From DATBLE01 sp046734335 (GTDB lineage: Bacteria; Actinomycetota; Thermoleophilia; Gaiellales; Gaiellaceae), in contig JBKPRA010000019.1 of NCBI GenBank assembly GCA_046734335.1, positions 1 to 64,000 on the forward strand: a stretch of 64,000 nt of DNA. The letters are read 5' to 3'. The position numbers were made by a program, and so were the translations under genes. Shown in pieces: positions 34,687-44,125 of the stretch; position 1 is the first letter of the stretch, and each line of letters begins with the position of its first letter. Below the pieces are notes generated by a model. That model searched no databases. It was given only the letters and a program-made list of their open reading frames with translations, and had not been told where the DNA came from.

Positions 34687-35925
34687 TTAGGGTGTGGCGC
34701 CGGCAAGCACCTTCGACGCCAGGACGTCGAGCGCACGCACGGAGAGCTCCAGATGCTCGGGCCTGGTGTCCTCGAGCCGCGTGTGCGACAGGCCGCGAAG
34801 GCTCTGGACGAAGAGCATCACGGTCGGGATTCCGGCCCGGGCGACCTCGGCGGCGTCGTGCAGCGGGCCGCTCGGCAGCCGGTGGCACGTGTCCGCGACC
34901 TCGGTGATCGCCTCCTCCGTAAGCGCGATCAGCGCCTCGTCGAACAGGATCGGCTCGATCCCCCAGATCCGCTCCCATGCCACCTCGACGTCCTCCTCGG
35001 CGGCGAACCGGGCGGTGGCGGCCTTGGCCTCGTCGAGCATCGCCGCCAGCTTGTCTGCGTCGAGGTGCCGCTGGTCGAGCAACTGCTCCGCCGTCTCCAC
35101 CACCGAGGTGACGATTCCGGGACGGCAGACGACGTTGCCACTGGTGCAGACCGCGCCGTCACCGGTCTCGGCCGCGATCCGGCGAATGTCGAGCGCCAGC
35201 TTCGCAGCTCCCGCGAGCGCGTCCCGGCGCTTGTCCATCGGCGTCGAGCCGGCGTGGGCCGCCTGGCCGGTCCACGTGACCCGGTGGCGCTCGACACCGA
35301 AGGTGCCGAGTACGACCCCGAGCGGGAGATCCAGCGACTCCAGCACCGGCCCCTGCTCGATGTGTAGCTCGAGGTAGGCGGCGGCCTTCTCCAGCTGGGA
35401 CCGCGAGTCGGTCGCGCGGTCGAGGTCGACGCCGTGGGCGGCGAGCGCGTCCGGCAGCGAGACGCCGTCGCGGTCGGTCAGCTGCCGCAGCTCGTCCTGG
35501 TCGCGCATCGACCCGGCCGCCGCGCTCGAGCCGAACAGGGAGCGTCCGAAGCGCGCGCCCTCCTCGTCGGCCCAGTTGACGAGGCGGACGGTCAGCGACG
35601 GCGTCCCGTCCCCGGCGATGCGGCGCAGCACCTCGACCCCGGCGAGAACGTTCAGGCAGCCGTCGAGCCAGCCTCCGTTCGGCACCGAGTCGATGTGCCC
35701 GCCGATCAGGAGCCCGCGGTCGGATTCCCCGGCGAGCGTGAACCACTGATTCCCCGCCTCGTCGATCTTCTCCTCGACCGGGACGCCGTCGAGCCGATCG
35801 CGAAGCCATTCGCGCGCCCGGGCCCAGGTTTCTGTCCAGGCGACCCGCTGGGCGCCGCCCTCGTCGCCGGTCAGCTCCTGGAGCTCGCGAAGCTCGGTGA
35901 CGGTGCGCGACGGATCGAGCGGCAC
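34687..35925 (-). CDS. M20-family N-carbamoyl-L-amino acid / ureide amidohydrolase (copy 1)
   Basis: This 412-residue protein has the di-zinc site of the HyuC/allantoate amidohydrolase family: His77 in GGHIDSVPNGG, Asp88, the DEEGARF pair near 120-126, HIEQGPVLE and PSGPLHDAAEVA. It hydrolyses a carbamoyl or ureido group to release ammonia and CO2. The GTG start is supported by a TAGAGT -10 box 7 nt upstream and by family length. It is one of three divergent copies in this window; its PLHDAAE motif sets it apart from the other two (AGHDT, AAHDT), so it probably has its own substrate. Confidence 0.88.
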   Translation of the reverse strand: MPLDPSRTVTELRELQELTGDEGGAQRVAWTETWARAREWLRDRLDGVPVEEKIDEAGNQWFTLAGESDRGLLIGGHIDSVPNGGWLDGCLNVLAGVEVLRRIAGDGTPSLTVRLVNWADEEGARFGRSLFGSSAAAGSMRDQDELRQLTDRDGVSLPDALAAHGVDLDRATDSRSQLEKAAAYLELHIEQGPVLESLDLPLGVVLGTFGVERHRVTWTGQAAHAGSTPMDKRRDALAGAAKLALDIRRIAAETGDGAVCTSGNVVCRPGIVTSVVETAEQLLDQRHLDADKLAAMLDEAKAATARFAAEEDVEVAWERIWGIEPILFDEALIALTEEAITEVADTCHRLPSGPLHDAAEVARAGIPTVMLFVQSLRGLSHTRLEDTRPEHLELSVRALDVLASKVLAGATP

Positions 35926-35932
35926 GGGGACG

Positions 35933-35938
35933 ACTCTA
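35933..35938 (-). promoter_or_regulatory. -10 box TAGAGT of the copy 1 M20 hydrolase (leaderless)
   Basis: TAGAGT on the minus strand ends 7 nt before the GTG start and matches the hexamer before several other genes here. No convincing -35. Confidence 0.5.
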
Positions 35939-35995
35939 GCGCCCGATGCCGACCCTTTCCGTTTCACCAACCGGTCGCAAGCGGACTCTCGCCCG

Positions 35996-38203
35996 CTAGC
36001 GCGACGCGGCGGCGGCGGCAGGCGCCTCGATCTGCACCCGCGGGAGCCAGTTGAGCCACCGCGGCAGATACCAGTTCCAGCGGCCGAGCAGGTGCATGGT
36101 GGCCGGGAGGACAACCGAGCGGATGATCGTGGCGTCGATCAGCAGCGCGACGGCGACCCCGAAGCCCATCTGCTGGAACATGATCAGCTCGCCGCTCGCG
36201 AAGCCGGCGAACACGGCGACGATGATCAGGGCCGCGCCGGTGATGATCCGCGCGGTCGAAGCCACGCCGAAGACGACCGCCTGCGTCGTCCGGTCGCCGT
36301 CGTCCGGCCCGCCGTGCGCACGAAGCTCGTCGTAACGCTCCTTGATCCGGCTGAGCAGGAACACCTGGTAGTCCATCGAGAGGCCGAACAGCACGGAGAA
36401 GAGGAAGAGCGGCACCCAGGCTTCGATCGTGTCCACCTGGTGGAACCCGAAGATCCCGGCTGCGAACCCGTCCTGGAAGACGAGCACGAGCAGCCCGTAC
36501 GCGGCGCCGACCGAAAGCAGGTTGAGCAGCACCGAGGTCGCCGCCACCACCAGTGAACGGAAGACGATCGTCAGGAAGACGAGCGTCAGCCCGAGGACGA
36601 GCGCGATCACCCATGGCGCCGGGCCGATCACGGAGTCGAAGTAGTCGATGTTCTCGGACGTCGTGCCGCCGACCAGAACCTCTGCGTCGGTGCGCTCGAA
36701 CGTCCGTGGGACGATGTGCGAGCGCAGGTCGCGAACCGCGGCGACCGCGCGGTCACCGGAGGGGTCGCCGCGTACCGGCGCGACGAGGACGGCCACGGCT
36801 CCGTCGCGCGAGCGGCCGGTGCTGCCCCGCCCGAAACGCGGATCCGACGCCAGCTCGGTCCGGAGCCGCGCCAGGGCCTCGCGGCTCGCCGGCTCCGTCG
36901 CACCCCTGGCCACCACCACCTCGACGGGGCTCGTCGTCGCACCGGGGAAGTCGCGCTGGAGCGCCGCGTAGCCCTGCCGTGACTCGAAGCGGTCGGGAAG
37001 GGCCGTCACGCCGCTCGTCCCCACGTGCATGCCGAGGAGCGGCGAGGCGGCCGCGAGCAGGACGGCGATCGCGAGCGCGAGCCAGAGCCCGGGCCGGCGC
37101 AGCGCACCCCGCACGATCGTGCCCCAGAAGCGCCCCTCGGGGTTGGACTGCTCGAGCGAGCGCCGGCCGAAGAACGGAATGCGCCACCGGTCGACGCCGT
37201 CGCCGATCAGCCCGAGCAAGGCCGGCAGCAAGGTCGCGGAGGCAACCACGGACACTGCCCCGACCACGATCGCGCCGACGGCGAGGCTGCGCATGATCGA
37301 GTTCGGAACGATCAGCATCCCGAACATCGCGATCACGAACGTCGTCCCGCTGAACACGACTGCGCGGTTCGCCGTCGAGGCAGTGGCGGCGATCGCGTCG
37401 AACTGCTCGCGGCCCCGGCCGCGCTCCTCGCGGAAGCGCGAAACCACGAACAGGGCGTAATCGATCCCGAGCGCCAGGCCCATCCCCGTGAGCATGTTCA
37501 CGACGAAGATGGACAGGTTGAACGCCTGGGCGAGCAAAGCGACGAGGCCGAGCGCGACGACGATCGAGGGGAGCGTGATCATCAGCGGCATCAGCCCGGC
37601 GACCACGGACCCGAACACGAGGAGCAGGATGATCAGGGCGGCCGGCAGGCCGATCCGGAGCTCCCCATTCTGGAGGTCGCTCTCCGACAGCTTGTTGAAG
37701 TCGCGGTCGATCGTCTTCTGACCGGTGACCGAGACGTCGAATCCCGGTTGCTCGTCCGCCCGGTGCACCGCGGCGACGATGTGGTCGATGCCGTCGTCGG
37801 AGGCGTCGGCGAACTGCACCATCGCTGCCCGGCGGTCCCGCGAGACGAGCGTCGGGTTCGTCGAGCTCAGGTAGGTGCGAACGGCGTCGACGCCCCCGGC
37901 CGAGCGGATCTCGCGGCCGAGCGAACGGACCACGGCATCGAACCGGGGCGTGTGTGCCCGGTAGCGGTCGGAGCGCACGACGACGATGTCGGTCATCGCC
38001 GCGCCTACGGTCGGCGGGAAGGACGCAGCGAGCAGATCGTCGGCGCGCTGCGACTGCGGATCGTTCGTCGGGTTGCCCTCGGTGGTCAGCGTGAGGAAGG
38101 CGCCGATCGCGACGACCGCCAGCACGATCAGGACGATCCAGGCAGCGATCGTGCGCCACGGATGCCGGGCGCAGGCCAACGCAGTCCTCTGCAGGCCCCC
38201 CAT
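35996..38203 (-). CDS. MMPL/RND-superfamily membrane transporter
   Basis: This 735-residue protein has two repeats, each with one span, a large extracytoplasmic loop and five further spans. The MMPL-typical GLALGIDYALFVVSRFREE and GLSMDYQVFLLSRIKERYDE carry the Asp/Tyr proton-relay residues. The family exports lipids, siderophores or drugs using the proton gradient. No partner genes identify the substrate. A TAGAGT -10 lies 10 nt before the ATG, giving an almost leaderless mRNA. Confidence 0.9.
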   Translation of the reverse strand: MGGLQRTALACARHPWRTIAAWIVLIVLAVVAIGAFLTLTTEGNPTNDPQSQRADDLLAASFPPTVGAAMTDIVVVRSDRYRAHTPRFDAVVRSLGREIRSAGGVDAVRTYLSSTNPTLVSRDRRAAMVQFADASDDGIDHIVAAVHRADEQPGFDVSVTGQKTIDRDFNKLSESDLQNGELRIGLPAALIILLLVFGSVVAGLMPLMITLPSIVVALGLVALLAQAFNLSIFVVNMLTGMGLALGIDYALFVVSRFREERGRGREQFDAIAATASTANRAVVFSGTTFVIAMFGMLIVPNSIMRSLAVGAIVVGAVSVVASATLLPALLGLIGDGVDRWRIPFFGRRSLEQSNPEGRFWGTIVRGALRRPGLWLALAIAVLLAAASPLLGMHVGTSGVTALPDRFESRQGYAALQRDFPGATTSPVEVVVARGATEPASREALARLRTELASDPRFGRGSTGRSRDGAVAVLVAPVRGDPSGDRAVAAVRDLRSHIVPRTFERTDAEVLVGGTTSENIDYFDSVIGPAPWVIALVLGLTLVFLTIVFRSLVVAATSVLLNLLSVGAAYGLLVLVFQDGFAAGIFGFHQVDTIEAWVPLFLFSVLFGLSMDYQVFLLSRIKERYDELRAHGGPDDGDRTTQAVVFGVASTARIITGAALIIVAVFAGFASGELIMFQQMGFGVAVALLIDATIIRSVVLPATMHLLGRWNWYLPRWLNWLPRVQIEAPAAAAASR

Positions 38204-38264
38204 CCTGGACCGGACTCTACCCGCGATGCCCTGCTGCGCGACCCGCCGGGAGCGGACGTTTGCC

Positions 38265-38270
38265 TACGAT
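38265..38270 (+). promoter_or_regulatory. -10 box TACGAT of the FAD oxidoreductase gene (leaderless)
   Basis: TACGAT ends 6 nt before the ATG of the FAD gene and there is no Shine-Dalgarno, consistent with a leaderless transcript. It also supports the chosen start over in-frame codons antisense to the MMPL gene. Confidence 0.45.
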
Positions 38271-38276
38271 CGCCGT

Positions 38277-39434
38277 ATGACGACGAGATCCGACGTGGCG
38301 GTGATCGGCGGTGGTGCCGTCGGCGTCTGCTGTGCGCTGGAGCTGGCTCGGCGCGGCGCCCGGGTGACGCTGTACGAGCGGGGACCGACCCTCGCGTCGG
38401 GCTGCTCGGCCGGGAACGCCGGTCTGATCTGCCCGAGCCACTCGACGCCCATCGCCAACCCGACCTCTCTGCGCAACGGCCTGCGCTGGATGTGGAAGCG
38501 CGACAGCCCCTTCTACCTGCGCCCGCGGCCGGGCGTGCTCCCGTGGTTGGCACGCTTCGCGCTCGCCTCCCGCCATCCGGGGGAGGGTGCGGCGGCGATC
38601 CGCGAGTTGTCGATCGCGAGCCTGGAGCTGCACGCTCAGCTCGGTTCCGAGCTGAAGACGAGCTTCGAGCGCACCGGCACCCTCAACGTCTACGAAACGC
38701 ACGAGGGCCTGGAGGCCGAGGCCCGGGCCGCAGCCCGCTCCGGGCTTCCGTTCGAGGTCTTCGACGCGGACGGAACCCGAGGGCTCGAGCCGGCGTTGAT
38801 CGGACCGGTCGCCGGATCGGTGCGCTATCCGCAGGAGGGCCGGGTCGACCCGAAGCGGTTCGTCGAGGCGATGGGCGCTGCGGCTATGGATGCGGGGGTC
38901 GACATCCGCGTCGGCGCCGAGATCCGATCACCGGACGAGCTCGACGCCGAGACGGTGGTGGTCGCCGCGGGCGCCTGGTCGAAGCGGCTGGTCGAGCTTC
39001 CACTGGAGGGCGGCAAGGGGTACCACGTCGACTACGAGCTTTCGGAGGACGCGCCCCACATCCCTACGTGGGTGCAGGAGACGTGGACGATCGCAACGCC
39101 CCTGCCGGACCGGCTGCGGCTGTCGGGGACGCTGGAGCTCGCCGGGCTCGACCTCTCGATCTCCGAACAGAGGGTCGCGAAGATCCGCACCGGCGGCGAA
39201 CGCTGGTTCCGCGGCCTCCGCAGCAGGCGCGTGCTGGAGACATGGGCAGGGCTGCGGCCGTGCCTCCCCGACGGCCTTCCGGCAATCGGTCGGCTGGACG
39301 GCGTCGTGGTCGCTACCGGTCACGCGATGAAGGGCGTGTCACTCGCGCCGATCACCGCCCGGCTGGTGGCGCAGCTGCTCTCGGGCGAGCCCCCGGAGCA
39401 CGACCTGACGCTCTTCCGGCCGGACCGTTTCTAG
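38277..39434 (+). CDS. FAD-dependent oxidoreductase (DadA/DAO family)
   Basis: This 385-residue protein has the FAD loop VAVIGGGAVGVCCALELA (residues 7-24), the GCSAGNAGLI segment and a C-terminal GHAMKGVSLAP motif characteristic of D-amino-acid dehydrogenase/sarcosine-oxidase-like DAO enzymes. It probably deaminates an amino acid freed by the hydantoinase and carbamoylase enzymes, for example a D-amino acid or sarcosine. Its TAG stop contains the first bases of the next gene's -10 box, with only 10 nt between the two genes. Confidence 0.85.
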   Translation: MTTRSDVAVIGGGAVGVCCALELARRGARVTLYERGPTLASGCSAGNAGLICPSHSTPIANPTSLRNGLRWMWKRDSPFYLRPRPGVLPWLARFALASRHPGEGAAAIRELSIASLELHAQLGSELKTSFERTGTLNVYETHEGLEAEARAAARSGLPFEVFDADGTRGLEPALIGPVAGSVRYPQEGRVDPKRFVEAMGAAAMDAGVDIRVGAEIRSPDELDAETVVVAAGAWSKRLVELPLEGGKGYHVDYELSEDAPHIPTWVQETWTIATPLPDRLRLSGTLELAGLDLSISEQRVAKIRTGGERWFRGLRSRRVLETWAGLRPCLPDGLPAIGRLDGVVVATGHAMKGVSLAPITARLVAQLLSGEPPEHDLTLFRPDRF

Positions 39435-39437
39435 AGT
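39432..39437 (+). promoter_or_regulatory. -10 box TAGAGT of the ketopantoate-reductase-GAF gene (overlaps a stop codon)
   Basis: TAGAGT ends 7 nt before the GTG start and shares its first three bases with the stop codon of the FAD gene. The downstream genes may thus have their own leaderless promoter inside the operon. Confidence 0.45.
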
Positions 39438-39444
39438 TCCCCGG

Positions 39445-40776
39445 GTGAAGATCGCGATCGTCGGCGCCGGGGCGATGGGCTCGGTGTATGCCGGGCTCCT
39501 GGCGGACGCCGGAAACGAGGTGTGGGCGGTCGACCGCCGCGCCGACCTCGTCGAGGCGATCCGCGCCGGCGGGCTCCGCGTCGAGGGGGCGAGCGGCGAC
39601 CGTACCGTACGGATCGACGCGACCACCGATCCGGCCGAAGCGGGCGAGGCCGAGCTGATCGTCCTCGCCACCAAGGCGATGAACGTGACCGCCGCGGCCG
39701 AGGCATCGCGCCCGCTCATGGGCGCGGACACGGTCGTGCTCTCGATCCAGAACGGCCTCGGAGGCCCGGATGCCGCAGCGGCGGTGCTCGGCGACGACCG
39801 CGTCGTCGTCGGCGTGGCAGGCGGCTTCGGCGCCTCGGTGGTCGCGCCCGGCCACGTCCACCACAACGGCTTCGAACTCGTCCGGCTGGGCGAGCGCTCC
39901 GGGCCGACGACCCCGAGGATCGAGGCCCTGGCAGAGCTCTGGCGACGGGCGGGTTTCACCGTCCGCACCTACGACGACGTCGACCGGCTCGTCTGGGAAA
40001 AGCTGATCTGCAACGTCGCCTTCAGCGGGACGTGCTCCGTGCTCGGGCGCACGATCGGAGAGGTGATCGCGAACGAGCACGCGTGGCCGGTGGCCGCGCA
40101 GTGCGCCGTCGAGGCCTACGAGGTGGCGCAGGCGCGGGGGATCGGACTGGGTTTCGACGACCCGGTCGCCCACGTCCGCGCGTTCGGAGAGGCGATTCCC
40201 GCCGCCAAGCCCTCGATGCTGCTCGACCTGGAGGCGGGCCTGCCCACCGAGGTCGACTTCATCAACGGCGCGATCCCGCGCGAGGGCGCGCGGGTCGGCG
40301 TGCCGGCGCCCTCCAACGAGACGGTCAGCGCGCTCGTGCGCGCGCTCGAGCAGAGCCCGCTCGACGCCGCGCTGGAGGATCTGCGCGTGGCGCTTCGCGC
40401 CGACCGCGTCACGCTGAGGCAGGACGTTCCCGGCGATTACGCTTACCCCGTGACCGCGGAGGCGTTGGGTGCACGAGCAGGCTCGCTGCGCGACGAGCGG
40501 ACCGTCGACCTGCGGACACAGCCCGTCGTGGCGTTGCTCCAACGCGGCGACCAGGTCGTTCAAGACGACACCCGGAGCGCCTTCGACGACCCTGCGTTCC
40601 ACCGCATGCTCGACACGTACGGCGGACTCGCCGCGCAGATCGTCACGCCGGTCATCAGGGACGACCGGCTCGAGGCGATCATCTCGGTGCACGTGCTCGG
40701 CGCGCCCCGGTCCTGGAGCGACGAGGACGCGGCGACGTGTCGCCGCGCAGCCGTCCGCGTGCAGGAGCTCCTCTGA
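39445..40776 (+). CDS. Ketopantoate-reductase-like protein fused to a C-terminal GAF domain
   Basis: This 443-residue protein has two parts. Residues 1 to about 305 form a 2-dehydropantoate 2-reductase-like NADPH enzyme (VGAGAMGSVYAG at 6-17; VWEKLICNVAFSGTC; the C-terminal helical half with FINGAIPREGARVGVPAPSN). Residues from about 315 form a GAF-like domain (VVALLQRGDQVVQDDTRS, TPVIRDDRLEAIISVHVLG, WSDEDAATCRRAAVRVQELL). PanE alone is about 300 residues, so the GAF part is an addition that could bind a small regulator. The reductase may act on a 2-oxo acid other than ketopantoate. The stop overlaps the acetamidase start by one base. Confidence 0.75.
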   Translation: MKIAIVGAGAMGSVYAGLLADAGNEVWAVDRRADLVEAIRAGGLRVEGASGDRTVRIDATTDPAEAGEAELIVLATKAMNVTAAAEASRPLMGADTVVLSIQNGLGGPDAAAAVLGDDRVVVGVAGGFGASVVAPGHVHHNGFELVRLGERSGPTTPRIEALAELWRRAGFTVRTYDDVDRLVWEKLICNVAFSGTCSVLGRTIGEVIANEHAWPVAAQCAVEAYEVAQARGIGLGFDDPVAHVRAFGEAIPAAKPSMLLDLEAGLPTEVDFINGAIPREGARVGVPAPSNETVSALVRALEQSPLDAALEDLRVALRADRVTLRQDVPGDYAYPVTAEALGARAGSLRDERTVDLRTQPVVALLQRGDQVVQDDTRSAFDDPAFHRMLDTYGGLAAQIVTPVIRDDRLEAIISVHVLGAPRSWSDEDAATCRRAAVRVQELL

Positions 40777-41786
40777 TGCACAACCGCTGGCATCCCGACC
40801 TCGAGCCGATCGTCGAGGTCGCTCCCGCCGAGGAGATTCGGCTCGAGTGCGCAGACGGCCTCGACGGTCAGCTCACCCGCGAGAGTTCGCACGCCGATGC
40901 CGGCTCGCTCGACCTCGGCCTCGGCCACCCACTTACGGGGCCGGTGTACGTCACCGGTGCGGAGCCGGGGGACGTGCTCGAGATCGAGCTGCTCCGCTAC
41001 GAGACCGTCGACTTCGGCACCACCGCCGTCATCCCGGGCTTCGGCTACCTCGCCGACCTCTTTCCCGATCCGTATCTGGTCAAGTGGGAGATCGACGGCG
41101 GCCTCGCCCGATCGGAGGAGCTCCCCGGAGTGGCCGTGCCGGAGGACGCCTTCGCGGGCGTGATCGGGGTCGCGCCCTCACACGAGCGGCTGGAGGCGAT
41201 CCGGCAGCGCGAGGAGACGCTGCGAGACCGCGGCCAGCCGGTTGCGGACTCGATGCCCGAGGGCGCCGTGCCGCCGGAGGCGGCCGAGGGGCTCCGCACG
41301 ATCCCGCCGCGCGAGCTCGGCGGCAACCTGGACATCCGCCAACTCGTCGCCGGAAGCCGTCTGTGGCTGCCGGTCGACGTCCCCGGCGCGCTGTTCTCGC
41401 TCGGCGATCTGCACTTCGCCCAGGGAGACGGCGAGGTGTGCGGCACCGCGATCGAGGTCGCGGGCGCCGTCACCGTGCGCTTCCAGGTGATCCGCGACGC
41501 GGCCCACCGCGGACGCTTTCCGGCGTTCGAGACGCCCGGCGGCCCCGCACGTCGCTCGTTCGCCACCACCGGCATCCCGGTCGACGTGGGGATGGACCTC
41601 AACGTCGCCGCCAGGGAGGCGCTGATGGAGATGATCGACCACCTCGAGGCGACGTACGAATTCGAGCGGCCCGCTGCCTACGCGCTCTGCAGCGCCACTG
41701 TCGACCTCCGGATCTCCGAGGTGGTGGACGTGCCCTACCCGGTCGTCTCGGCGCTCCTCCCGCTGGACGTTTTCGAGTCCGGCTAG
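40776..41786 (+). CDS. Acetamidase/formamidase family protein
   Basis: This 336-residue protein matches the FmdA/AmdA family (GPVYVTGAEPGDVLEIELL, GFGYLADLF, LSLGDLHFAQGDGEVCGTAIE). The enzymes release ammonia from short amides such as formamide or acetamide in the cytoplasm. The GDLHFAQGDGE stretch is the family signature. Coupling to the upstream reductase-GAF gene (TGATG) suggests one pathway: the amide might come from ring-opened ureides and the resulting formate would feed fhs (inference). Confidence 0.88.
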   Translation: MHNRWHPDLEPIVEVAPAEEIRLECADGLDGQLTRESSHADAGSLDLGLGHPLTGPVYVTGAEPGDVLEIELLRYETVDFGTTAVIPGFGYLADLFPDPYLVKWEIDGGLARSEELPGVAVPEDAFAGVIGVAPSHERLEAIRQREETLRDRGQPVADSMPEGAVPPEAAEGLRTIPPRELGGNLDIRQLVAGSRLWLPVDVPGALFSLGDLHFAQGDGEVCGTAIEVAGAVTVRFQVIRDAAHRGRFPAFETPGGPARRSFATTGIPVDVGMDLNVAAREALMEMIDHLEATYEFERPAAYALCSATVDLRISEVVDVPYPVVSALLPLDVFESG

Positions 41787-41906
41787 ACCCTCACGGCGGC
41801 AGTCCCCGAGTGCCGACATCGGGGCGGTTGACAATCCCGCCTCGTTTTCCGAGACTCTCCGGCTGTCCTGGCATTGCGGGCGTAACACCGCGGCGTTCCA
41901 CCGAAC
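41787..41906. other. Intergenic region between convergent genes with weak hairpin
   Basis: CCCCGA-N9-TCGGGG (41804-41824) forms a 6-bp stem just after the acetamidase gene and may act as a weak terminator. A TTGACA hexamer at 41827-41832 has no matching -10. Nothing else is recognisable. Confidence 0.3.
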
Positions 41907-43136
41907 TCAGTAGGCGAGGCCGTGGAGGGCTGCGGCCAGCACCCGGATCGCGGCGACGCAGTCGTCGACGGAGGTGAACTCCTCCGGCGTGTGGCTCCGG
42001 CCGCCCTTGCTGCGGGCGAACACCATCGCCGTTCTTGCGATCTTGGCGATGTTCTGGGTGTCGTGACCGGCACCGCTGTGCATCCGTCGGTGCGGGACGC
42101 CCTGCTCCTTCGCGGCCTGCTCCAGCGCGGCTACCACGGTCGGGTCGGACGGCGACGCCGGGAGGTCGAGCGGCTTCGTCCACGAGATCTGCAGGCCCCG
42201 GCGCTCGGCGATCTCGCGCATCAACTGCTCCTGGCGCGCGTGCTGCACGTCGACCGCCTGCTGGTCCGGATGGCGTGAGTCGAGCGTGAAGGTCACCCGG
42301 TCGGGCACGGCCGAGGGCAGGTTCGGCTGCACGTCCACCCGCCCAACGGTGGTCACGGCCGGCGGGCCACTCTCCAGCGCGACGCCGATCACAGCGGTGA
42401 CAATCTCCGCGAAGCCGGCCATCGGATCGAGCCGCCCTTCCATCGGCCGGGCTCCGGCATGGTCGGACCGGCCGAGGAGCTCCACGACGTAGTGGCGGAT
42501 CGCGGTGATCGCGTCGACGACGCCCACCGGCAGACCCTCTGCCTCAAGGATCGGGCCCTGCTCGATGTGGAGCTCGATCCAGGTGTCGAGATCGTCGCGC
42601 CTCGCCTCGGGGATCCGCCGCGGATCGAGGCCTACCGCCCTCATCGCCTCGCCGATCGAGGTGCCTTCCTTGTCCAGGATCCGGTCGGGCTCGTCCGGTG
42701 AGATCGCACCGACGATCGCGCGTGAACCCCAGAAGTTGGTCGCGTGAAAGCGGCTCGCCTCCTCCTCGCACAACGACACCGCAGCCAGCGTGTGTCGCGG
42801 CGTTCCGTACTGCTCGCCGAGCGCGCGCAGCGCGACGAGCGCCGCGATCACGCCGAGCGCGCCGTCGTAGCGGCCTCCCGGGGTCTGGGAGTCGATGTGC
42901 GACCCCGTCGCGACCACCTGGCCACTCGCGCTGCCCACGAGGGTGCCCCACACGTTGCCGACCGCGTCTTGTCGCACCTCGAGTCCCGCCTCGGCCATCC
43001 AAGCGGCGACCCTGTCCTGGGAAGCGACCCACTCCGGCGAGTACGCCGTTCGCCAGACGCCGGTCTCCCCGTACGCGCCGTCACGCGCGAGCTCGAGCAG
43101 CAGCCGATCGACGAGACCCGCGTCGACGTCGATCAC
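41907..43136 (-). CDS. M20-family ureide/N-carbamoyl amidohydrolase (copy 2)
   Basis: This 409-residue protein has the metal ligands of the allantoate amidohydrolase/ureidoglycolate amidohydrolase/N-carbamoyl-amino-acid hydrolase group: SHIDSQTPGGRYDGALG, CEEEASRF, HIEQGPILE and MHSGAGHDTQNIA. The AGHDTQ motif is typical of allantoate and ureidoglycolate hydrolases. The GTG start sits 8 nt after the stop of the cyclase gene, within a three-gene unit with the cyclase and the nitrilase-type hydrolase. It could act on allantoate from the allantoinase at the window's right edge. Confidence 0.88.
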   Translation of the reverse strand: MIDVDAGLVDRLLLELARDGAYGETGVWRTAYSPEWVASQDRVAAWMAEAGLEVRQDAVGNVWGTLVGSASGQVVATGSHIDSQTPGGRYDGALGVIAALVALRALGEQYGTPRHTLAAVSLCEEEASRFHATNFWGSRAIVGAISPDEPDRILDKEGTSIGEAMRAVGLDPRRIPEARRDDLDTWIELHIEQGPILEAEGLPVGVVDAITAIRHYVVELLGRSDHAGARPMEGRLDPMAGFAEIVTAVIGVALESGPPAVTTVGRVDVQPNLPSAVPDRVTFTLDSRHPDQQAVDVQHARQEQLMREIAERRGLQISWTKPLDLPASPSDPTVVAALEQAAKEQGVPHRRMHSGAGHDTQNIAKIARTAMVFARSKGGRSHTPEEFTSVDDCVAAIRVLAAALHGLAY

Positions 43137-43144
43137 TCGAAGCT

Positions 43145-44110
43145 CTAGCTCTTCAGCGGCACCGCATAGGAGGGCATCGGCGCGCCGGTCGCGCCGCGGA
43201 GCTTCATCGGGAAGCCCAGGAACGCGAACTCGTACTGCTTCTCGGCGGCGATCTCCTCCATGTCGACGACCTCGATGATCTGTGCGCCGGCGGTCGCGAA
43301 CATGTAGGCGTGGACGGGCAGGAACGCGTCCGGCTCGTCCCACGGCATCACCTCGAGCCCGATCGAGTCGCCGGCGATGCACATCGCGCCTGCCTCCTCG
43401 CAGAGCCACTTGGCGGCGTCGAGGTTGATGCCCGGCGGCTTCAGCAGGTAGCCGTCGAAGTCGGGCCAGACGGTCATGCGACCGGTCCGCACGAGCACGA
43501 CGCTCTTCGGCGGGATCTCGGTGCCCTGCTTCGAGGCGCAGTCCTGAAGGTCCTGCGGGGTGATCGCGTACCCCTCCTCCAGGCAGTTGACGCCGTGCAT
43601 GCCGGCGACGTCGAGCAGAACAGCCCGGGCGATGATCGGCGGGTACTTGTCGAGGCCGCCCTTGTTCCAGATGCGGCTGCCGAGGTCTTTCTCGGCCGTC
43701 CAGCCGTTCCAGAACATCCCGTGATGCCCAAGGTGGTTGAGCGTGTCCACGTGGGTGCCGCAGTGCGTGTAGAGGTGGATCGAGTCGCCGCAGTAGGAGT
43801 ACCGCTCGTGTGCGGCCGAACCGACCCCCGAGAGGTTGTCGTTGATCGACCCGTCCGGTGTGTGGGTCATCCAGATCCCGTACGGCGGGTCGCCGGCGGC
43901 GACCCACGACGGCATGCCGATGAAGTACTCGACGTTCAGATCGAAGAGGTGCGCTCCGTCGAGGTGCTCGAGGATCGCGCGGTTCGTGTCCGGCGTGATC
44001 CAGTTGAGCCGGCCGATCTCGTCGTCCGGCCCCCACGGGCTCTTCGACACCTTGAGCCCGTCCCGCTCGTGGAGGGCCTCCCACGTGAAGGTTTCCTCGG
44101 CGGTTGCCAT
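43145..44110 (-). CDS. Cyclase-family (kynurenine-formamidase-like) metal hydrolase
   Basis: This 321-residue protein carries the metal motif HCGTHVD (residues 116-122) followed by HLGHHG, the signature of the cyclase/KynB family that hydrolyses amides, lactams or lactones with a divalent metal. It is longer than KynB (about 210 residues), with an N-terminal part (PWGPDDEIGRLNWITP) typical of the larger subfamily found in nitrogen-catabolic clusters. Substrate unknown; a cyclic ureide or isatin-like lactam is plausible. Confidence 0.82.
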   Translation of the reverse strand: MATAEETFTWEALHERDGLKVSKSPWGPDDEIGRLNWITPDTNRAILEHLDGAHLFDLNVEYFIGMPSWVAAGDPPYGIWMTHTPDGSINDNLSGVGSAAHERYSYCGDSIHLYTHCGTHVDTLNHLGHHGMFWNGWTAEKDLGSRIWNKGGLDKYPPIIARAVLLDVAGMHGVNCLEEGYAITPQDLQDCASKQGTEIPPKSVVLVRTGRMTVWPDFDGYLLKPPGINLDAAKWLCEEAGAMCIAGDSIGLEVMPWDEPDAFLPVHAYMFATAGAQIIEVVDMEEIAAEKQYEFAFLGFPMKLRGATGAPMPSYAVPLKS

Positions 44111-44125
44111 CGCTCGCTCCTCTCG

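Noticed and set aside
41827..41832. TTGACA hexamer as a promoter in the convergent gap
   Set aside because: No -10 hexamer at 15-19 bp and no gene start follows on that strand.
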